Shown here piece after piece: positions 58,331-64,000 of a stretch of 64,000 nucleotides of DNA. The position numbers and the translations under genes were made by a program. Within the stretch, counting starts at the first letter, position 1. Each line of letters starts with the position of its first letter. The DNA is from Galeopsis tetrahit (lineage: Eukaryota > Streptophyta > Magnoliopsida > Lamiales > Lamiaceae), in the NCBI GenBank assembly GCA_963675135.1, contig OY776129.1, positions 62,621,028 through 62,685,027 of the forward strand, written 5' to 3'. The notes beneath the pieces are model-generated. The model made no database searches. It saw only the letters and a program-made list of their open reading frames with translations, and was not told the origin of the DNA.

Positions 58331-58402
58331 TGTTATAGCTTAGTGGTTGCCCTTTGATTTTTTTACCACAAGGTCACGTGTTCGAATCCCACCTACATCA
58401 AA
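58331..58402 (+). repeat. tRNA-derived SINE-like segment
   Basis: A-box-like TAGCTTAGTGGT and B-box-like GTGTTCGAATCCC about 35 bp apart. The T-run between them and the missing acceptor stem exclude a working tRNA. Confidence 0.55.
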
Positions 58403-58419
58403 TTTTTATTTTATAAATA

Positions 58420-59400
58420 TTTTAGCACTCGTTTATATAGATTATAAAAGTGCAAGACTAATAACCAAAAGTTATTTTGAATTTAATTTAATTTTATCAT
58501 CTATTTTTTTTATTTTCGCACCTAATAAATATTTTAGCACTCGTTTATATAGATTATAAAAGTGTAAGGCTAACATTCATAGTCATAAAAATACAAGATT
58601 AAATAATAAAATGTGTGAAATTAAAAACAATTTTAAAAAAAAATTAGAAACAGTTTATCAAGATTATAAAAGTGCAAGATTTAATAACCAAATAGTGTAT
58701 CTTAATATTCATAAAACTTCAAGATTAAATAATAAAATGTGTAAAATTAATAACAAATTTTTAAAAAAATTAGGAATAGTTTATTTAGATTATAAAAGTA
58801 CAAGTACTAATAACCAAAATGTCGATTTAAAAAGTGCAAGTACTAATAATATCATTAATAGTAACAAAAGTGCAAGTAAAAAAATAATAAAACATGTAAA
58901 ATTAATAATAATTTTTTTTAAAAAAATTTAGCACCAATTTTTCTAGATTATGAAAGTGCAAGTACAGATAACCAAAAGGTGTATCATTAACATACACTTT
59001 TAAGTTATAATATCATACACTTTTCAATTTTAATAACATACATTTTTCATTAATATATAACTTACACTTTTCATTAATAGAACATACACTTTTTAATTAT
59101 AATAACATATATTTTTCATTAAATAGTTCATACACTTTGCAGTTATAATAACATACACTTTTCATTAATATAACATACATTTTTCATTAATAGATCATAC
59201 ACTTTGCAGTTATAATATCATACACTTTTCATTAATATGTAACTTATACTTTTCATTAATAGGTCATACACAGTTATAATATCATACACTTTTCATAAAA
59301 AAACAATGTTGCACTTTTCAATATAATAACATACACTTTTAATTAAAAAAACAAAGACACACTTTTTAGTTATAATAACATACACTTTTAAAAAAAAAAA
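58420..59400. repeat. Two degenerate repeat arrays inside the MULE-like element
   Basis: 58420-58960: about five imperfect units of 100-150 bp with TTTATATAGATTATAAAAGTGCAAG; they leave a repetitive open frame (58611-58931) that is not a gene. 58980-59400: 25-45-bp units CATACACTTTTCATTAATA / CAGTTATAATAACATACAC, the reverse orientation of the units in 4720-5320. Confidence 0.7.
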
Positions 59401-59819
59401 ATCGAAAAAAAAAAGTCAAAATTTGACCGTTGACCGACTAGTCAAAGTCTACTCAAGTACACCATGTACTTGAGTACATACAAGACTTTGGCATTGAGAT
59501 TCTATTGGATTTTTTTGGACTTTAAAAAGTACGTGGATTTATAAAATCCATTAAGTTCATGTAGGGTTTGACTGGCTTCTTTTATTGATTTATATGGATT
59601 TTGATAGACTTGAATGGAGGGTGGAATATACTTTTTTTTTATTAATTTACATAGATTTTTATAAACTCCAATATTCATGCGAAGAGTTTTTTTTAAAATT
59701 AATATTATATATATATAAATATAAATATTTACCAATAATAAAAATATATATATATAATATTTTGCCTATATTTATATATATATATATATATATTATATAT
59801 AAAGTTTATATATTCATTC

Positions 59820-59956
59820 GGGGCGGGTCGGATACCCGCGGGTCGGACATAAGACCCAAACCTGACCCATACTCAATACGAGGCAGATCCGACCTGACCC
59901 AAAGCTCGTAGGGTGGGGTGGGTACCCGCGGGTCGGGTCAATATTGTCATCCCTAT
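59820..59956. repeat. One-ended hAT-like fragment
   Basis: GGGTCGG / GGTACCCGCGGGTCGGG motifs end in a tip that reads inward as TAGGGATGACAATATTGACC, typical of hAT MITE ends. No left end or matching 8-bp duplication was found. Confidence 0.5.
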
Positions 59957-60214
59957 TTCTGATCTTTCGTCTCTGAATCCGTTGAAATCTCTGGTTTTTA
60001 GAAGAGATTTTGGATAGTGAAATTTATTTGTATTTTTTTAGGAGAATCCAACAAAATCCATAGACTGTTGAATACTTAAAGATTTTTGAAGACTTTTTAA
60101 AATCCGTATTGAATACCTCAAAATTTTGAAAGACTTTTTAAAATACAAATTGAATACCCCAAACTTTAAAAGTCCAAAAAAATCCTATAGAATCCACAAC
60201 CAATACACCCCTTA

Positions 60215-60950
60215 ATATGAACATTTCTTTTAAAGGAAAATAAATCTACTTCATACTCCTTAATTATATTCAGTAAACATCTCAAAATTACATCTAATGT
60301 CATTATTTTTTTCACACAGTTTTTTTATTATTATCTTCAATTTTCCATTATATCCTTCCTCCAAAACAATTTTATCAGTTTAATACTAATAAACAACATC
60401 TTACATCTACATTAAAATTTGTGTAAACAATAAATGTTCAATTCAATACGAGACGAATGAAATAATATTTGAATTTAATGCTTAAACTACTTAACATCAT
60501 CAATCATAATATTAAAATGAGAAATTATTTTCAGTAACCTCTCCCACTTAAAATTTTGTTTAAATAACCTTTGACTAACATTAATGAGAAACCCTCCTAA
60601 ATTCCCCTCACAAGACAACGCATAAAATCGACAATTATTTAGTAAGATGGTCATTTAAATAAAAAATTAAGAAGAAAAGCCTTTTAAAATGAAGTTTTAT
60701 GTTGACTAGCCCCTTTCAATAAAGATACCTATTAAAATTCTACATAAAAAAGATTGAACGGGCCAATTAGTCTGTCCATGACCCGTCAGACCAAATTGAC
60801 TTGAGTGCATCAAGCCCATCGAGCAAAGTGGATCGGGCCATATCAATCCCCATAATTTTTTAGTCCAGTTCATACTAAGTTTCGAAATTATTGTACTAGC
60901 CCATCTTTATAATTTGAAAATCATGCCCATCTTTATTGCACAAAGGAGGA
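60215..60950. other. Intergenic DNA upstream of the ELM2-type gene
   Basis: No element resolved. 60955-60965 (TATTTAAAAAG) may be the TATA box of the gene downstream. Confidence 0.35.
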
Positions 60951-61158
60951 GGAAGTATTTAAAAAGCAGGGTTTTCATCCCCAAATCTAAATTCGAAACC
61001 TAAAGCAAGAACTATTTGTTTCTTCATCCCGCCTCCTCTACAGTGTAATATAACTCTGGTTTATCTCTTCTCTGTCTTTTATATAAGTTGCTTATTCGCA
61101 ACAGATGTATTTTCATATTGAATTTGTGAGTTATAGTTTATTATTGCTGGGTTGTGAC

Positions 61159-61284
61159 AATGGGTAGCAGATATGAATACATACCAATTTCTTTTTCCCT
61201 CTCAGCAGTGAAGGCATCATCAAAACGGGCTTCTTCTCCACACGAACACGGGAGTTTCCGTACCCAATTCGTTTTCGCAAGGTA
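61159..61284 (+). other. Possible upstream exon of the ELM2-type gene
   Basis: An ATG with 42 open codons (MGSRYEYIPISFSLSAVKAS...) ends at a good donor, CGCAAG|GTAATT. Joining it in frame to 62743-63483 was not possible with the acceptors I see: the nearest good acceptor, ATGCAG at 62661-62664, leads into stops. It is therefore more likely a 5' UTR exon with a small upstream reading frame. Confidence 0.35.
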
Positions 61285-62187
61285 ATTTATTGTTCCTACC
61301 TCGTTTTATATTTGTATATTTTCTGAATGATTTTTGTGAATTTAGTAATCTTCTTCTATTTTAGATATGTCTAGTTTGAGATTTAGTTGATTGAGAACTG
61401 AATTTCAAAAAAATTGATAAATAGAATGTTATGTTTTGAGATTTAAGTAAAGTTTAATTTTATGCCAATTGTTATGCAAGAGTGCAATGTTGTATTATTG
61501 TAATTGTAATGATTGAATGATTGTGTAATGATTAATGTGTTTCATTGGAAAAGAAACGTGGAAGGGTATGGATTTATGCTTGTGCAATTTAAAGGGGGTG
61601 TGATTCTTACTTTTGGAAAAAGACAACAGAATTAGTTGAATGTCAAATTTTGAGGGACTCAAGTGTAATTTGGTATGAAAGTAGCTATACTTGTTGGTAC
61701 AGAGGCAAGAAGAAGTGCAGCATTTTATTATCTCAAGAAATAAGATATAGCTTTGAATGGGGGTTGCTTGTAAGTCACATTGTCGCTGAATGAGATTTCA
61801 AGGATTAGATTCTTGAAAATTGGGAGTCGATTTCAGAGTATGTCCCAGGTTTATGTTGTTGTGCTACTTTTACCTATCCTCATGAATCTTTGAATGCATA
61901 ACTAACTAAAGTTGCATTCAAATTAGAGGATTTGCATGATGGATTTGAAATCCGTAGTAGCAATTCCGTAGAGATGGTTTCCGTACCAAATTTGAAAATC
62001 CATACCCCTCTCACTTTGAATTATTTTCCCAAGTGGTTTTTGTGGATTTAGAGTCTCTTTATATCCTTTCCTTGAATTTTCTCACCTATCATATTCTTCC
62101 ATCTTATACTTATTGAAGCCTCAAAATAGATTATTTGATAAATACATTTTTTTGTCCCTTGGAGTACCAGTTTTATTTTTTGTCATG

Positions 62188-62289
62188 TTTTTTGACTTTG
62201 AAATTTGTCCTCTATATTACAAAACTTAGTATTTTAGCTTTTTTGACTTTGAAATTTGTCCTCTATATTACAAAACTTAGTATTTTAGC
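62188..62289. repeat. 51-bp tandem duplication
   Basis: Two identical copies (62188-62238, 62239-62289) starting TTTTTTGACTTTGAAATTTG, in the probable intron upstream of the ELM2-type exon. Confidence 0.92.
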
Positions 62290-62742
62290 ATATTTACTAG
62301 TAAATAGAGGTAATCCATCTGGCCTAGGATGATGATGATATGTTATGTAGTTATAACGATTTCAATAGCACTAAAGACTCTGATAGTGGTCATATATGTC
62401 CAACCTTTAATTCAGGTAAAAAATAACATATGTTTGTTGGTAAAAGGGCTAGAACACTGAGTTTTGTAACATAGATGACTAATTTCAAAGTCCAAAACCA
62501 TAGATGAGAAATCAAAACTTGTACAACTTAGGGAAAAAATGTATTTACCCTAGATTATTTTTGGTGTCCATTCAGTAGTGTCCTATGACTATCTAAGTTT
62601 CGCTCAATCCTTTCTTTCTTCACTAACTCTCTCTAATGAATCTACTACTTGATAATTAATGCAGAACTTTTAGCCGGAATCACTACCTTTGAATGATGCA
62701 CTTGTAGTATCTTGAATTGAAGAGCAACTAACTTTCCTATAT

Positions 62743-63483
62743 ATGAAGCTGTATAAACCATTGAAAAATCGGAGATCAAAACAAACAAATCGAATCACCT
62801 TCATCACCGATGATCGTGCTAAATTAGTAATTCCAGTTGGACCTCGTTTCCAAGCTGAGGTTCCACCTTGGACTCCTCCGGTTTCTAGGAGTTTTAACAA
62901 TTCAAAGTGGATAGGTACTCAAATATGGCCGGTTAGAGGAAAGAGTAGCGGTGATCGCAATATGATTGGAAGAGGGAGGTCGGAGACTTGTGAATGTGCA
63001 TTCCCGGGATCAATAGAATGTGTTAGAAAACATGTCTCTCACAAAAGATTTCAATTAAAAATTGATCTCGGCACTGTCTTTTGGATATGGAAGTTTGACG
63101 AAATGGGAGAGGACGTTTCTAAGTTATGGAATCTTGAAGAAGAGAGGAAATTTGAATATATTGTAAAGATGAACTCAACGGCACATGGTAAAAGTTTCGT
63201 AAAGTCGGCCTTAGAGAGTTTTCCGAAAAGTTTCGTAAAGTCGGCCTTAGAAAGTTTTCCAAGTAAGAGTAGTAGAAGCATAGTGAGCTATTACTTAAAT
63301 GTATACATCCCAAGGAGAATCAGATCAAGTTGTAAAACTATTGATACAGATGGTGATGAAGATGATGGTGTCGACAATATGCTATGTTTGAAAGGGTCTC
63401 GTAAAAGACTCCAAGCAAAAAATTTCAACTCACGCGAATGTAGTAAATATGCGAAGAATACATTCTTGACAGGACGACATTGA
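62743..63483 (+). CDS. ELM2/SANT-type nuclear protein
   Basis: 246 aa from the chosen ATG, with an in-frame stop upstream at 62713. IPVGPRFQAEVPPWTPP and SKWIGTQIWPV form the ELM2-like part (about residues 29-65). IGRGRSETCECAFPGSIECVRKHVSHKRFQLKIDLGTVFWIWKFDEMGE continues the plant family pattern. A SANT/MYB-like region follows (LWNLEEERKFEYIV..., SFPSKSSRSIVSYYLNVYI). Plant ELM2-SANT proteins are chromatin-associated and presumed to work with histone deacetylases. Shorter than many relatives, which carry a long N-terminal part, so this may be the last exon of a longer gene or a compact paralogue. A 12-residue duplication lies in the SANT region. Confidence 0.75.
   Translation: MKLYKPLKNRRSKQTNRITFITDDRAKLVIPVGPRFQAEVPPWTPPVSRSFNNSKWIGTQIWPVRGKSSGDRNMIGRGRSETCECAFPGSIECVRKHVSHKRFQLKIDLGTVFWIWKFDEMGEDVSKLWNLEEERKFEYIVKMNSTAHGKSFVKSALESFPKSFVKSALESFPSKSSRSIVSYYLNVYIPRRIRSSCKTIDTDGDEDDGVDNMLCLKGSRKRLQAKNFNSRECSKYAKNTFLTGRH
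63190..63261 (+). repeat. 36-bp in-frame tandem duplication in the ELM2-type gene
   Basis: Copies 63190-63225 and 63226-63261 encode KSFVKSALESFP twice. They differ by two bases or so, so the event is recent. Confidence 0.9.
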
Positions 63484-63933
63484 ATTTGCGAATTAGACCT
63501 TCTTTCTTTGTCGAAAATGGATTGTTTTTCCTAGGTTTTTTCATTTGATGTTTAGAAACAATGTTTGTATGTTTCAATCGACATGAGTACTTGTGTTTTT
63601 ATGTGGCCTGAAAAGAAATCTGTCCAATTTGGTCCGGTCAGGCTGATCGGATTCAAGTTGAGTTTTAATATAAAAAACATAGCTACTCGAATAGCCGAAT
63701 AGCTTGAAACTCGATCGATCCTATTTCAAGTCAGGTATGTGTAGTTTGTGAGTTGACTTGATTCACTTATAACTTCTAGTCACGTCCACCATGAGGTGTG
63801 TACAAGGCACACGACCAACGACTCTATCCACTTTGTGCGTTTCCGTGCTCCTTTGTGCCTGTCCGTCGATGGGTGTAAATGAATCAAAGCGAATAGTGAA
63901 CCCCTTTGTGCGTGTTCGTCGATGAGTGTAAAC
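63484..63933. other. 3' flank of the ELM2-type gene
   Basis: 3' UTR then intergenic DNA. A near-duplicated phrase CCTTTGTGC..GT.CGTCGATG occurs at about 63850 and 63903. Confidence 0.4.
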
Positions 63934-64000
63934 TAGACATGTCCAACCGCCGGTTACTGTTATAAACCGGCGGTTTCAGTTTTGCATTTTTGGTAACCGA
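63934..64000 (+). mobile_element. Left end of a hAT-like element, cut by the window edge
   Basis: Starts TAGACATGTCCAACCGCCGG, with the inverted CCGGCGGTT soon after, as in the other TAG-ended hAT MITEs here. The preceding 8 bp are GTGTAAAC (63926-63933). Confidence 0.55.

Larger units (their letters stand above)
57493..59492. mobile_element. 2,000-bp palindrome-ended MULE-like element
   Basis: Flanked by the exact 9-bp duplication ATTGAGATT (57484-57492, 59493-59501). At exactly 17 bp from each end lies a 25-bp palindrome with 12-bp arms ACTCAAGTACAC / GTGTACTTGAGT (57510-57534, 59451-59475). Inside the right palindrome follow TTTGACTAGTCGGTCAACGG and, over 58980-59400, an array of CATACACTTTTCATTAATA units; 58420-58980 has TAGATTATAAAAGTGCAAG units. 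Carries a pogo-like element and a tRNA-like segment. No MULE transposase. Confidence 0.8.
57471..60211. mobile_element. PIF/Harbinger-like element split by a 2,000-bp insertion
   Basis: TTA at 57468-57470 and 60212-60214. The left end GGGGTGTATTCAATTGAG..., continued after the insertion with CTATTGGATTTTTTTGGAC, matches base for base the right end read inward (GGGGTGTATTGGTTGTGG, then ATTCTATAGGATTTTTTTGG). Removing 57493-59501 restores a normal inverted-repeat element of about 730 bp. Confidence 0.82.

Noticed and set aside
58611..58931. 106-codon repetitive open frame
   Set aside because: Produced by degenerate tandem repeats (VYQDYKSAR / VYLDYKSTS); no start context or domain.

Overview
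The window is nuclear DNA of a eudicot plant. The evidence is AT-rich intergenic sequence, genes split by short GT-AG introns, plant-only families (DIVARICATA-type MYB, laccase, NPF/PTR transporter, ELM2 protein), Ty1/copia retrotransposons and many small DNA-transposon relics. Species cannot be fixed from the sequence. There is no bacterial, organellar, rRNA or CRISPR content.

Layout. 540-1597 (-): intact two-exon DIVARICATA-like MYB gene. 2.5-19 kb: gene-poor, with a degenerate palindrome-ended element, two hAT MITEs with exact 8-bp target duplications, a truncated copia element (8460-10392), a tRNA-derived SINE, a Stowaway MITE and a TRIM-like remnant. 19294-22564 (-): complete six-exon laccase whose small last exon lies beyond a 757-bp intron that holds a MITE. 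24.3-27.6 kb: a deleted, non-autonomous copia element with an internally duplicated Gag zinc knuckle and a 3 x 122-bp array. 28657-29613 (-): membrane-anchored SAM methyltransferase. 34407-36798 and 46854-50037 (+): tandem pair of NPF8/PTR-type transporter genes, separated by a nearly intact copia provirus (37544-44369, on the - strand) with exact 5-bp target duplications. 51502-52471 (+): small membrane protein. 53.2-60.2 kb: a dense transposon nest. 60.9-63.5 kb (+): ELM2/SANT-type gene.

The annotation rests on exon joins found by hand. The laccase (1680 nt), both NPF genes (1713 and 1716 nt), the MYB gene (864 nt) and the small membrane-protein gene (480 nt) all close in frame with canonical splice sites, so the host genes look functional. 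They do not form one pathway: transcription control, cell-wall phenol oxidation, peptide/nitrate-type transport and methylation are simply neighbours.

The most unusual material is transposon architecture. One family has a 25-bp palindrome near each end, and a 2,000-bp copy sits inside a PIF/Harbinger-like element with a 9-bp duplication and itself carries a pogo/Emigrant element with a decayed CENP-B-like DNA-binding domain. There is also a 2.4-kb hAT-like element stuffed with two Stowaways and a poly(A)-tailed retroposon, and a provirus whose 5' LTR alone has lost its TATA box. No clearly new biochemical system was found; the palindrome-ended family is the best candidate for something undescribed.
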